Positions 26,801-39,000 of a stretch of 64,000 nt of DNA are shown here, one piece after another. The stretch's first letter is position 1. Each line of letters opens with the position of its first letter. This stretch comes from Beaufortia kweichowensis (lineage: Eukaryota; Chordata; Actinopteri; Cypriniformes; Gastromyzontidae), in contig CM032802.1 of assembly GCA_019155185.1 (NCBI GenBank), forward strand, positions 16,642,425-16,706,424, written 5' to 3'. The notes below the pieces were generated by a model. The model was not told where the DNA came from, ran no database searches, and worked only from the letters and a program-made list of their open reading frames with translations. Position numbers and translations under genes: made by a program.

Positions 26801-29694
26801 TCATTTTATGTTTTTATAATGAGCTAATACAATTGGATGTACTGTTTGCTGCCTACTTATGCTTGTATTGTGTTATAAATAGCTCAAAGTGTATTTCACA
26901 AACAGAGGACACATTAAATAATAAATAATTCTTGTCTCTCATTGGTTTGTGTGTACTGATAATTTGTATCATGCTTGAATAGGAGAAAAGCAGCAGATAA
27001 AGGAGAGAAGCCGCCTCCTAAAGCAGAAGAGCCCAATAATGTAAGAGCGTCTTTAATTATAGATAATAACATTAAAGCTCAAAACACATTTCCTGTAAAT
27101 CTATTTACTTTATTTAAAGTTCAAACTGTTTTGACATTTAAAGACAGCTTCATAGGACACTTAACACAGCATTTACTATAAGTGCAAGTATACAAATTGA
27201 GTTATGCAGCCGGCACCATTACTGAAAGCTGAGGAAATAGTTTTTTATTCTTTTTTATTCCATCTCTTTCTGGTGATCTTTAGGATGAATCTGACACCCA
27301 AGGCCCTGGTGGTAAGAAGACTATATGATTGATTGATATTTGTGATCTTCAGATACCTATTTCAGTTTTTCTCATTATATATTATGTTTTATTAACAGAG
27401 TTTAGGAGACCATGGGAAAAATCTGCCACCATGCCCAGGTAAACACTCATTTACAGCCATCACGTGGTTTCCTTTAATCTAAATTGTCGACATTTCTTCA
27501 ACGACCCCAGCCTTTAAAAGTGATTGTCCGCACGGCGGTTAAGTTTAAAGTAAAGTATATATACAGTACATGTTTTAAACAGGACTAATTCAGCACCCAG
27601 AGGTCTGGATTCACCCTCTTCCTCATCTCTCAGGTACCTTTACCCTAGTGTCTTCTCATCTGGTTGCGGTCTAACGCTGTAAACCCCCGGGTCCCTGCTT
27701 TTACACACTCACATTTATCTATATACTGTATGTCATACAGAAATAATCTAGTTAGTATTAATTACATTAAAGGAGTTTTGGACACTTGGCTTTGCAATTC
27801 CTGTTAACAAAATTACTGTAACATATGACCTTCACTGCTTTAAATGCAATTCGATAACGGTAATTGTTAATAAATATCATCAACATTTATTATTACATTC
27901 TACAAAAAACTGTAGGGGCAAAAGTATCACATCTATGGTCACAGGTGTGCATTTATTAGCATTTTTGTAATGGTTAGATTGTACGGTCTACTTTGTAAAT
28001 AAGGGCGTTTCACAAAGAAACAAATTATATATCAGATATACTCAGCTGAATATACTTCTTAAGAAAGCCTTTCGTTTAATTTTTAGGACAAAACAAAAAA
28101 CTTTAATTTCATGACCTACTTCTTTTTATGGATGTCATTAAAATTACAGTTTTTAATACATATTTTCTGATAATTTAACATGGATCGTGTTTGTGGCCTG
28201 TGCTATTTAACTTTACCCCATGGCGTGGAGTTTCTGATCTTGTTTGCCATTGCTTGTGTTGGTTTTTCATCTGTAAGGTTTGAAAACTTTCTGTAGTGTT
28301 GGTAGATCTGTGTAACAGTGTCACAATATTACATGTTGTGACATTTCTTCATGGGTTTGTTTGTGCTTGATTCAGCTGCAGTTCTCTTGTTGTCCACAGG
28401 GGGCTCTGTTACTTACGTCAAAGCTCTCTCAGCATCCATGGCTTACATCCTCAAACCACAGACATCACTTTATTCCAGATTCAATTCGGATACTATCAGT
28501 AAAAATAAATGTGTTCCAAATCGTAGTACTTTAAGTTCATTTTTTTCATCTGGGTAACCCTGAATGGTGCCTTGAGGATCCTTTAATTTTTTAAATGTAT
28601 ACATATGTGAATTTGTGAATCTATTTTAAGCCATGGAAGTGAAAGACTTTGATGTTTGTTGTCCCAAGAGTAACTTATCAAGGTATTTGATATAGTTTTG
28701 CTGGCTGGATCGGTTGCTATGGTAACGGTCGTGTCATGGGCGTTCAGGATGGTGTGCAGAAGATTGCTTTCCCTCTTTCTATTTCATTTTCTTTCCCCCT
28801 TTATTTCTCCTTCATGTATTTTCCTCAATCATGTTTTAATCCCTTGTATCCCTGTCGTCTCAGGATGAAACCGGTTAGCCAGTCAGTAGAGGTCGAGAGC
28901 GAAGGAGGAGAGTCAGAGATGGATCGACTGAAGCAGGTCAGAATTAAAAATATGTTAATCAGTTGAAAAACAAAAATCTAGTCTAGATATTACCATGATT
29001 TTGTCATTTTCCACAAGGATGTGTGTTCATGTTTAAGTAGTATTGTATATAGGCCTGCGCTGTATAGTGAATATACTCTATAGGTATAATAACTGTTACT
29101 ATACTGTGTAATTTAACATTAAAAAAAGATTTATTGGCCAATTAGTTTCAATGATCAGATCTGTTTTCTAGGTAAAGTGCTTATGAATTTGTATGTTCTT
29201 GAACTTGTAGGAACTGCTGGAGGAGGTGAGGAAAGAGCTTCAGAAGGTTAAAAATGAAATCATCGGAGGTAAGAACTTATTCAGACCTCTTGCAATGTTT
29301 ACAGAAATGTTCATTTATAATCCAGACATGACAACAAAGTGTTGTAACAGTATTATAAAGGTGATCTGTGTGAATAGTGAAATAAAATGAGAGGAACATA
29401 GACATTCACATGCAAATCAGTTTTAAAAATCTAAAGCAAATGTTCAGTTCACCATCCCCTTTTGTTGTACAGAAAACAGAAGCAAAGAGTTCCTGCTTAA
29501 CATCTTTTTGTGTTTTGTGTTTAACAATAATAATAATAATAATAATAATAATAGAACACTGGGTTAGAATGAATAGAAAAACTCATTAAATTTGTATGCG
29601 ACTTATTGCTGTAATAACACATTGTTTGCATTTCCCTTTCCCTTTTTGTTTTACAGCCTTCATTCAGGAGTTACAGAAACGAGGATCTACATAG
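5645..29694 (+). CDS. vasp: VASP, Ena/VASP family actin polymerase (one exon out of frame)
   Basis: Coding exons: 5645-5649, 21256-21427, 23318-23498, 23592-23652, 25451-25576, 25902-26152, 26327-26502, 26983-27040, 27284-27311, 27399-27438, 27583-27633, 28864-28936, 29211-29268, 29657-29694. The start reads MSESSICQARATVMVYEDG. The EVH1 domain fills exons 1-3 ([39 protein letters not shown]), and these residues favour VASP over Mena or EVL. Exon 5 encodes an ERERQ repeat. Exon 6 is the proline core (GPPPPPGPP profilin sites) and ends with the G-actin motif KLRKV. GLMGEMSAILARRRK is the F-actin site. The tail (MDRLKQELLEEVRKELQKVK) is the tetramer coiled coil, ending ELQKRGST-stop. The family promotes actin filament elongation at focal adhesions and the leading edge. 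Exon lengths total 1318, not a multiple of 3: exon 5 is two bases short (see findings). With two more bases the protein would be 439 residues (human VASP about 380). Confidence 0.9.
6890..7085 (+). repeat. Diverged copy of the TTATGGATGTGAC repeat family
   Basis: Shares TATTGAACCATCTG, ACTTTGTAGGATTT, AACATAAAATAGTT and TTTATGAGGAATATG, in the same order, with the copies at 33.0, 34.3, 38.85 and 48.25 kb. The 5' end is missing and there is an internal deletion. Confidence 0.6.
11397..12323. mobile_element. Non-autonomous hAT-type transposon, intact 8-bp target duplication
   Basis: The 927-bp element starts TAGGGGTGTGAATT and ends AATTTCAACACCCCTA (imperfect inverted repeats). It is flanked on both sides by the identical 8-mer TTGTTAAC (11389-11396 and 12324-12331). 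Subterminal CGATTCGATT-type repeats lie at the left end and ATCGCGATGCATCGATG at the right. An internal AT-rich segment is partly duplicated (around 11.82-11.88 and 11.97-12.05 kb). An 8-bp duplication is the hAT hallmark. No transposase frame is seen. Confidence 0.9.
14022..14358. mobile_element. Miniature transposon, CGATTAATCGCGA-type ends, copy 1
   Basis: Begins TAGGACTGTCAAACGATTAA and ends with a diverged inverted repeat around GCGATTAATCGCAGTTAGTC. The interior (AAACACATACATGCATATATT, then ATGCACAGTACACAGACATAT) matches copy 2 at 36.98 kb in order and content. A GT tract (14223-14256) has expanded inside it. The right end is too diverged to show a target duplication. Confidence 0.75.
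14223..14256. repeat. (GT)n microsatellite
   Basis: Alternating GT with one interruption, inside the miniature transposon copy 1. Confidence 0.9.
19649..19713. repeat. (GT)n microsatellite, about 65 bp
   Basis: An almost perfect GT/TG tract in vasp intron 1. It creates the artefactual poly-(TH) frame on the minus strand. Confidence 0.95.
19934..20143. mobile_element. Fish miniature element, AAAGGGATA ends, copy 1
   Basis: Left end CTTAAAGGGATATTTCACCC and right end GTGATCTATCCCTTTAAG are inverted repeats. The interior includes GTTTTGTGTTCTGCAGAA and AAAGTCGTACAGGTTT. The same layout occurs at 59921-60218. This type is extremely common in cyprinid introns. A further partial end (GTTCACCCAAAAATGAA) lies near 13.35 kb. 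Confidence 0.8.
22098..22242 (+). mobile_element. tRNA-derived SINE
   Basis: The head reads TTTCTATAGCTCAGCTGGTA with an A-box (TAGCTCAGCTGG) and a B-box-like GGGTTCCACCC. It resembles an alanine-type tRNA but cannot form a good tRNA 3' half. The body continues into the conserved fish tail GATAAAAGCATCTGCCGAAT. This is a retroposon in vasp intron 2, not a working tRNA. Confidence 0.8.
22664..22747. repeat. (CT)n microsatellite
   Basis: CT tract with single interruptions in vasp intron 2. It generates a spurious RERERE frame on the minus strand. Confidence 0.95.
23757..23819. repeat. (CT)n microsatellite
   Basis: CT tract with two GT interruptions, about 100 bases past vasp exon 4. Confidence 0.95.
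24027..24871. mobile_element. Non-autonomous hAT-type transposon 2, intact 8-bp target duplication
   Basis: The 845-bp element begins TAGGGCTGTGCGATAT and ends TATCGCCCAGCCCTA. It is flanked by identical GTTCTAAG (24019-24026 and 24872-24879). Subterminal ATCGATA-type repeats (ATATCGGTCGATATCG left, TATTGATATCGATCACGTG right) reinforce the pairing. No transposase frame is visible. It lies in vasp intron 4. Confidence 0.9.
29525..29553. repeat. (AAT)n microsatellite
   Basis: About nine AAT units in the last vasp intron. Confidence 0.9.
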
Positions 29695-30960
29695 TCCCAC
29701 TGATATGAATGGGATCAGCTCTTGAGAAGCCCAGGGATACACAAACACACACATAATTGCACACACACATTTGCACCCTTAATCATTATCATTCAACCCA
29801 AAATGAGTTTTGTTGTAACTAGCTTTATCTCTGCCATCGTTTTTTCTTTCATAGTCAGTCCTTTTCTCTTCTCAACTAGTCTCACTTTGTTCTTCACACA
29901 CACACACCTCTGTTCATCACACATACACACGCACTTGTTTTACTTATCCATAAAGATACATAAAGCCAAAACATCCTGACAGTAAACTCAGTAATTGCCT
30001 AAAGTTATTTGTATTCAGGGAATATTGTCATATCACTTATCCCAGTGACTGTAATGGCCATATGCAGGTCTCTGTATGAACGGCAGGGCTATGAGACACC
30101 ACTGCGCTGGAGAAAACGAGATGATTTCTGGAGAAATAAAGTAACATGCAGCACACAAACTGCCCATCAAACACACTTCTAGTGACCAAATCATCATCTC
30201 AGGTCCCGGTGTTGTGCTTTCAATCAGGAGGATTTTTATGTCAAGTCTTGATTTAGCACATCTATCTCACAAAAAAACACATTTTTCCAATTAATTTGAG
30301 TTATGAGTTTTGTGTTGCGGTGCTGCTGTTTGTATGGATGTTAGCTGTACATTGATCCCTTTATCGAAATCATCTTGTCCTCACCACCACCATCCAGCGG
30401 TCCTAAAAGTTCTCATAGCTTCAGCCATCATTTGACATGTTTTCAAACTGTGTTGAGATATGAAATCACAATGGCCATGATCGTTTTTGTTATTTGGTCA
30501 TGCCAAACTGCCTTGGAAAATGCATATAATTAAAAAAATATATATATAAGGTATATATTTGTTTTGAGGGAAAATGACAGAAGACTTGAGATAATGTTTC
30601 TATTTTAATTGAAATGATTGGTGAATGGGGATTTATTGTGATTATAATGTTTTCTTTTCAGAGATTGTTATTTTGGGGTTTCTGTTATCATTTTTTTGTT
30701 TCTTTTTCTATAGAAAATAGGCTTTTTACACTGAAATATAAAATAAAAATTGCGTAGAGACACTGGATTAGATGCCTTTATAGTCAAATACAGCTGCTTC
30801 CTCTACTGCATTGGTGTCTGTGTCATTTTTTTTTACGATACAACCACACATTTCAGTCATATTTGGCTTATATATAAGCTGGCGTTTTATTCAAGGTTTT
30901 AAAGATGTGACGTTTGTGTTTTTTCAGCTACAATAATAAAGAGAAACTTGCACCCTTTGC
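29695..30960 (+). terminator. vasp: vasp 3' UTR with candidate poly(A) signals
   Basis: Sequence after the TAG at 29692-29694 has no further coding exon. AATAAA occurs at 30742-30747 and again at 30935-30940, so a 3' UTR of about 1.05-1.25 kb is likely. Which signal is used cannot be told from sequence. Confidence 0.6.
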
Positions 30961-32455
30961 ATAATTTATAATGCAAAACATGAGTCTAGTTCAAATGACA
31001 TGAACTATCCAAGTCCCTTGGGTTGAATAAAAACATGTTTGGAGCACATTTATGTTCCACATATACTGGACATAATAAAAACAATCTTGTTGTGAAATCC
31101 AGGAAACAATTTCTTTGACTATATAAATGTTTTGTCGTGTGGCTAAGAGAGAAACAGTAGTAAGATAATGAGCTGTTGTTTCCTGTTATGAATAGACCCA
31201 AGCAGAGTTGTCAACAACTGCTGCTTTACAACCAAAGTCCTGATAAACACATTTCGATCTGGTTGAGGATCAGAATAACCACAACAACAGGCCAGACTGA
31301 GGACAATAACAATATACACACATGCAACAATTCTTCAGATAATATCTGTTCTATATTTTTCTCATCAGTCATGCTTTCCTTTAATAGCTTAACTTGCCCT
31401 GGTCAAAAATACTGGTGAGAAATACAACATGGTATTCATTTAGGTAGTTTGGGATAAATTGTTAAAGTTTTTAAATTTACCATAGTTTTATTATGAGAAC
31501 TATAGTAACCATGTGATCTGATATGATTAGTACTGTCTGATACCACTAAAGTACATTTTGTTAGGAACTACTAAATCTACTAAATAATTGAGTCACATTT
31601 TTATGAATTTATTTTCTGTCTTTATAAAAACTATTGAACCACTATAGCGGTACTATTAAACTTGAAAATCACTTGGCAATAATATGGTAATTTATTGTCT
31701 ATAATAATATATAGATTATATTATTTTTTTATTGTTTAATAATAACATTAATGTTATTATATTTATGGTCATTTATAAAGTTATATTGATGTTTCTATTT
31801 TTAATTTTATGATTATTATAGTCACATAACATGTTACATATAATAGAGAAATCATGGTATCAGCCTACTGTTAAAATAACAACATGCTCAAAACACTGTA
31901 GTACTATTTTTTATTAGTAGTACCACCAGTTTTTTTTTGTTTCTGATTTATGTATAAACAATACGCGGAAATTCTTTTATTTTTGGAAAATCTGAAGACA
32001 GACGAATTTAAGTAAACAAATGTTACTGCACAATAACACTGATTTAACTTAAAAAACACATTTTACAGAAATTGTTTAAACAAACCAGTTTCCATTTAAC
32101 AGATTTTCTAAACAGATTAATTATTTAAAATACTAAATTTATTTTAAAACCGTAATCATATCATGTTATATCAAAAATCATTTAACTAGACAAAACACAT
32201 TAAAATATGGTCAAACAGTTATATTATTGTTAACAGATATATAAGTAATATATAAGAAAAAAAAATAAACGTATAATAAATAATAACTGCTACGAGATCA
32301 AATAACTTCACGGAGATCTAGGGCGCTTTGCTTAACTATTATACAATTAGTAAATTACAATTTTACCTCAATATGCTTTATTTACACCTTAAAATAAAAA
32401 AGGGTATTTTTGTTTTACTAATGATATTTTATCAATAAAAACAGTTATTTTCGAA
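30961..32455. other. Intergenic, vasp to akt2
   Basis: Strongly AT-rich, about 1.5 kb, with no recognisable gene or element. Both neighbours read rightward. Confidence 0.6.
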
Positions 32456-32889
32456 ATCGGTGGTGGTGACGTCACGCCGAGCGTGCGTTGAGGTCATTTC
32501 CTGTTTGTGCTCCCGTTGAGTCGCTAGACGGAGGCCTATCATCCGCGACACCAGCACCCGCCGTAAAATCACCCACAGACCTACAGGACGGACGAAGCAG
32601 AGGCTGCAAAGCGCTAAACGCGTGAGAGAAACGTCGTGGGATGTGTTTGAGCTACCGGATGGTGTTTTGGGCTGTTGAGGGGAGTTTGTGAGAATAATCG
32701 GGTGGTTGGGTGTTGTTATTTTTGGGGCAGCTGAGTGGTCATTGGCAGAGTTCAATACACACAGCAGCTCGCGAGTGGAATAAACACACACCTCACACCT
32801 CTAAACAGCCTGATTTTACTCCACTACATGGGCATTTGAGGAGTTTTTACTGCATTTTACCAACCCGACATAGAAGAATACAAGTGGAG
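32456..32889 (+). promoter_or_regulatory. akt2: akt2 promoter and non-coding exon 1
   Basis: Base composition jumps from AT-rich to CpG-containing at about 32.45 kb. A TGACGTCA palindrome lies at 32467-32474. The putative exon ends at 32889 before a good donor (GTAAGG), and the next exon (from 35983) carries the start codon. A non-coding first exon is usual for AKT genes. The exact transcription start is not visible. Several ATGs in this exon could open short upstream frames. Confidence 0.6.
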
Positions 32890-33011
32890 GTAAGGCAATA
32901 ACACGTACATCGATGATTGATGGCTAGCGTGATGTTTAGCCTAGCCTCTGTATGTATATTTAAATAACAGTGTGTGTTTCAGGATGTTTTCCATTTGTGC
33001 CAGACAAATCT

Positions 33012-33475
33012 GTATTGGACAATTCCAGCGTTATGGATGTGACATTTTCAGTCAAAACTTATAATATAAATTCTCGCAGAATGTATTAATTGCCCATATA
33101 TTGAACTAACTGGTTCAACTATTTTACTAAAACGCTGTTGATACAGTCCAGAAATAAAAGAAATGGCAGTCTATGCAGGAGTTGTCTATTTAAAAAAGGA
33201 ACTATACATGCGTTATGGATGTGACAAAAAACGCACGTTTTTAAGAGGCAGCATTTCAGGATTTCTGTGAATTAAAATGCACAAGGCAAGCTAACAAATG
33301 GAGAAGAGATGACTTTTTAAAAAACATAAAATAGTTATTTTATTTGAATATTTATGAGGAATATGTACTGTTGTTATGTAATTCTGAAAACAGCCCTTTA
33401 CCTGACTATGAAAAATCATGATTTCAACACACAGAAATGCTTCACATGTGTATTTAAAGCACCAGACATTCACAT
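33012..33475 (+). repeat. TTATGGATGTGAC repeat family, copy B
   Basis: Starts ACAATTCCAGCGTTATGGAT and repeats GTTATGGATGTGAC about 190 bases later. It then runs through GGATTTCTGTGAATTAAAAT, AACATAAAATAGTT and CTTTACCTGACTATGAAAAA. Aligns by eye with copies at 34.3, 38.85 and 48.25 kb (inverted). Confidence 0.75.
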
Positions 33476-34332
33476 CTGAACTTTCAATATAGTAAAAACC
33501 AGTTTTTTGTAAGTATAACATTTGCATGTTTTTGTCCATGTGGTTTATTTTCAACGTATCTTTGGTAGAGTTCTTAAATCACTTTATTACGTTACAAAGA
33601 GAAGAGCTGAATTAGTGGAAATGAGAGTATAATATTGATCGGGCACAAATGAATGATGGATGTGTATGTATGGGGCAGACTCACTGTACATACTGTATAA
33701 TCGATCACGGTGGGTTATTAATAGGTCTGCTTAACAGCCCTGTCTGCATGTCTAAAACACTGCATCTTTAAAGTTAAAGTGGTAGGATATTTGACAGCTG
33801 TTAAAGAGTGGCATCCATCAGTATACTGGTGCCTGAAGGTTATTATTCTTGAGAAGGGTCAGGTTTAAGACTGAACTCTCTGCACTCAGCAGTGAAAGTG
33901 TGTCTAATCATTAGTCTGCTGAAACGGCCCCAGCTCTTGTTTGTCTTTCTCCTTTGGACTTCAACGTGTGTGTATGAGGGTTGTACAAGAAAAAGAGGAA
34001 CAGACATGCAGACCACTGACCGACCGGTACACACACGCTACTGTAAATGGCAGCGATGTAGACAGTCTGTGTGTTTTTAATGCTTGTTGTGTAAGGTACT
34101 AGCATGGGGTGTCACAAGGTGGGGATTTTATATTGCAGGGATAATCCAGTGATTGCATGCCAGATCCATGCTAGATGAACAGCCATGCCAGGAAACAATA
34201 GTGGCTGATAGACACAGCATTAAAAAGAAGTACAGGAAGCAATAATCACGTATTTTTATCACAATGAATCTGTGGTTGACCTGAGCAGAGATCACTAATG
34301 TACCCTCTTTGAATATTACTGTCATAAATCAT

Positions 34333-34655
34333 TTGGGCAATTCCAGCGTTATGGATGTGACATTTTCAGTCAAAATTTGTCACAGAATGTATTTATTACC
34401 AATATATTGAACCATCTGCTTATATTTTTTATATTCAAGTCCAGACGTCAAAAAACATCAGTCTATACACGTGTTATCTATTTAAAAAAAATGGAAATGT
34501 GACAAAACAGAACACACGTTTTTGATGGGCAACACACTTTGTAGGATTTCTGTGAATTAAAATGCACAAACCAGAAGCAATAATAGCCAACAAATTGAGA
34601 AGAGGTGACTCTTCAAAGAACATAAAATAGTTATTTAGATTTTCATGTTGTATAT
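34333..34655 (+). repeat. TTATGGATGTGAC repeat family, copy C
   Basis: Starts GGGCAATTCCAGCGTTATGG and continues with TATTGAACCATCTGCTTATA, AACACACGTTTTTGA, GGATTTCTGTGAATTAAAAT, CCAGAAGCAATAATAGCCAA and AACATAAAATAGTT. Lies 0.85 kb downstream of copy B in the same intron and orientation. Confidence 0.75.
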
Positions 34656-36092
34656 TGCTTCAATTATGTGCAGATGTAACCTGAAAGGTACAGTTATAGA
34701 TGTTAAAAGAAAATGTTATGTATCAGCTCCTCTGGTTTAGCTTACCTGAGCACAGTGCTGTATAATGTCGCCGCTGTGAACAGCAGGTGTCTTGTCTTGT
34801 TCAGCATATACAGTGATGTGTGTTCACCCGTGTATCCGACCGGCTTCATTGCAATCTAATTGGCATCTCCATGGTGATAGAATAGCGTTCTCCGCTTTCC
34901 TGTTGGTCATGGTTGCGGAAAAAACACATTGCAGTAAATGACTTTTGATTATTTGTGTTGTTCTGTGCACAGTTGATCTATTTTGATCTTTAAAATAGGT
35001 TATTACAATCCCGACTGCTGCCAGAAGAGAGGCCAATCACTTTCATAACACTTACAGAGTTATATAAATTAAGGGTTAGAGACTGTTTTGCTACTGTTCC
35101 ACCTGACCTACTCGATGTAGACTGTTTTTACAGATTAAAAATAATTTATGAAAGATACAAATTTATTTTAATTGTATACTGAGCAAATGCTGGCCACATC
35201 CTTTATGAGTGTGTTTAGTCAATATATACTCGGTCAACATATATTTAATGTTTTATTGTGGCATATTAAAAATGAATCATATAAAAAGAATACAATTATT
35301 CCATTAAGTGTTCAAACTATTCAAAGACTGTCTTTTTCATTGATTAAAGTTATTGTTATGAGACATATTAACAGTTTGTATTGAAATACTATTTAAAACT
35401 GATTGCCCAGAAGTATGATTATCTTTGTAGATTGGCCCTGATCTTAGATCAGCACTTTTATCGCACATACAAAACTAGTTCTAGATGAATACTAGACTCA
35501 GCACTTTAAATTCATTCATGCAATGTATAACACAACAGTAATTTTCCATTAGAAGTTTCATACGCACCATTCTGACACGACACGATTCATCCACCAACCC
35601 TCAACTGAAGTTCAAAACGGACAGTACGTGACACATTGGGAGTTATTCTGTAAAATAAAGTAGGTAAATTCTGGTTTCTTTTCCATTGATTGTGAGATGA
35701 TGTGACTGATACAGCAGTGCTGAACGCTGCACTTATGTCAAGTTTACATTAGAAACATTTCTGAACAGGTGGCTTTCCTGTAGGGCAGGTCAGGTGACAA
35801 TTTGGGCAACAGCTCTCTCAATAAGTTCACAATCATTGTATTAGCTTTGTAGAATTTTTGTAGAATTTCTTGGTCCGATTTACAAAAGGTTGCATAAAAG
35901 ATGTATTATTGATGGTGTGAAAATGATTTGTGTCTTTATTTTGCTTGAGATTTGTCTGACTGTATTATTTCATCTTGCTCAGGTGAGTTCAGCTGTGTGG
36001 TACTAAACGCCCGTCTGACCCAAGACTCAGTGCTCCCCCTCCCCCAGTCTCCCTGCCCCCTGCCCTGTGCCCCACACAGCCCCTAACCCAGC

Positions 36093-39000
36093 ATGAACGA
36101 GGTCAGCATCGTCAGGGAGGGCTGGCTCCACAAAAGAGGTGAGAATGACTTATTCAGCCATATTCATTCCTGTTATCCTCTTTCTGTTTCCTCCTCCTGC
36201 TCTCTGCTAACTTGTATCTCTTCCTCTTCGTGTCTGCAGGTGAATACATCAAAACTTGGAGGCCCAGATATTTCATCCTAAAGAGTGATGGCTCTTTCAT
36301 CGGCTACAAGGAGAAGCCTGAGACGTCAGACCACAGTCAGCCACCACTCAACAACTTCTCAGTCGCAGGTCTGACACTTGAACACTGTTGTTTACCATCT
36401 GTGACCATTTCAAAATGTCTGTCTGTTTGTTGGGAAACACTGTTTGATGGTGAAATTTACTTGAAATTGCACACGTTACATAGAACTAAAAACAAAAAAA
36501 CACTGTGAATCTGCACTACAATATAAACGTAAATTGCTTTGAGATTATTAGGAAATAATAACTTTAATATAGCATATTACAACGTTAATAATTCGTTGAT
36601 TTTAATTGTCTGAATATCATCTGAATGTCAGCGTATTTTCTAACAGCGAATCAGTGAATAATTTTCAGCAGTATATAATCTGTTTCGTTCAGAATGTCAG
36701 CTGATGAAGACTGAAAGACCTCGGCCGAACACGTTCGTCATCCGCTGCTTGCAGTGGACCACCGTCATCGAGCGCACCTTTCATGTGGACAGCAATGCTG
36801 AGAGGTGAGGATTGAAGTTGCTTTATATGATTCTGATTCATTCTGATGGAAAGAATGAGTGGAATAAACAGAGACCTAAAAGAAACGGTTCAACCAAGCT
36901 GTTTTTTATAAAACACGAGGGTGAAGGGAGACAAAATAATAATGACTGAAAAGACAACATAAATTTGTCATAAAAGTAGAGCTGTCAAGCGATTAATCGC
37001 GATTAGTCAATTACAGAAAAAAGTTTGTGTTAACTCAATATATTCCTGTATACTGAACACATTAATTTTATATTTATAAACACAAAAAACATGCATATAT
37101 TTAAGAAAAATATCAAATATAAAAATTAATAAATGTTTCTATATAATTTCGATTAGTGGTAAATATACATAAATACACCTAATTATTTCCTAAATATATG
37201 TACACATGTATGTGTTTTTTGTGTGTATGAATACAAAATGTATATGCACAGTACACAGACATATGTTATGTAAACACAAAATTTCATTCTGGATGTGATT
37301 AATCGCGATTATTCGTTTGATAGCATTACATAAAAGTGATCTGAACTTTGACATGTATGATTATAGTTCAACATGCTAACCTGATGCGATGGTTTTATTT
37401 GCTATTTAAACCAATAATGGATTGTTTACTTTTTTTATCTTGATCCACATTTAGAGAGGAGTGGATACGTGCCATCCAGGCTGTGGCCAATGGGCTTAAG
37501 TCTCAGGAGGAGGAGGAGCCAATGGAATTTGGTTCTCCTGGAGACAACAGTTTGGAGGGAATAGAGGCGGCCATCGCAAAGTCCCGCACCAAAGTGGTGA
37601 GTGCACTTGGGTGATTTTGAGTGGTATTTGTATGAAATACTTGATGCCTTCCTTAAACCCATGGCTTTTGGAGGTTTGATTGATTCCAACAAAAGTTTTC
37701 TCTTGTGCATTGCTGTCGTGTACAAGCTGATGTTTGATTATTTGATCCTGAATGTGGCATTCAGCTCTAGCATTGTAATGTTTGTAAAGTTACTATATAG
37801 TCAGCAAGTTAATTCAAAATGATCAAAACTTTATGTGTTATTATATTATTGTTCTTTTATCTTCTCAGACAATGAGTGACTTTGACTACCTAAAACTGCT
37901 GGGTAAAGGCACATTTGGAAAAGTGATTCTGGTGAGGGAAAAGGCCACAGGCATGTACTACGCCATGAAGATCTTACGCAAGGAGGTCATCATCGCTAAG
38001 GTGGGCTGCACTGCAGATCACAAGTTTTTAAATGATTATCAGTGGCTTGTTTGAGACTAAAGATTTCATTGTCCATTTCAGGATGAAGTCGCACACACAA
38101 TAACAGAAAGCCGAGTCTTGCAGAACACACGGCACCCTTTCCTTACGGTGGGTCCGTCAGGGACTGGTTTTATACTTCACAATCATCGTTCTTATTTTCA
38201 TTCACACTTGATTTTTAATCTCTCTCACTGTAGACACTAAAATACGCCTTCCAAACACGCGACCGGCTGTGTTTCGTAATGGAGTACGCAAATGGAGGCG
38301 AGGTTGGTCTCGTTCTAGCATGCTTTCCAAAAAAGTCCTTGCCAGTCTCGTTTCAAATTTTCTTCCGTGTTTCCCTCCAGCTGTTCTTTCACCTGTCACG
38401 GGAGCGAGTGTTTACGGAGGACAGAGCTCGCTTTTACGGGGCTGAAATCGTTTCTGCGTTGGAGTATCTGCACTCTAAAGATGTCGTCTATAGGGACCTA
38501 AAGGTTTCCTCATTTTAGTACTTTGTGTAACTGTTTTCAAAGTATGTCATGTAATTGTGTCATAGATCACAAAGACTTTTGTCATCTGTCATCTTTTTGA
38601 CTTTTTGCTGGTGACGGACGCTGTTTCTTAATTCTGTTTGAATTGCGTTTCTGTGCACAGCTGGAGAATCTCATGCTGGATAAAGATGGACACATTAAAA
38701 TCACAGACTTTGGCCTGTGTAAAGAGGGCATTACTAATGAAGCCACCATGAAGACCTTCTGTGGGACACCAGAGTATCTCGCCCCTGAGGTACATTACAT
38801 TCCTTTACGCCTTTACCTCATGCCAACAACTACAAGTTGAGTTTCTACTAATGGATGTGATATTTTCGCTCAAAATCCTTAGAGAATGTATCTTTTGACA
38901 TAAAAAATATTAGTCTATGCATGAGTTTGGAAATAGATTGTAAATATACATGCATTATGGATGTGACAAAATACAACACACGTTTTTGAATGTCAACATA

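Larger units (their letters stand above)
32890..35982 (+). other. akt2: akt2 intron 1
   Basis: A 3.1-kb intron between the non-coding exon and the exon with the start codon (acceptor TTGCTCAG ending 35982). It holds two copies of the unrecognised TTATGGATGTGAC repeat and no coding exon that I can support. Confidence 0.65.
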
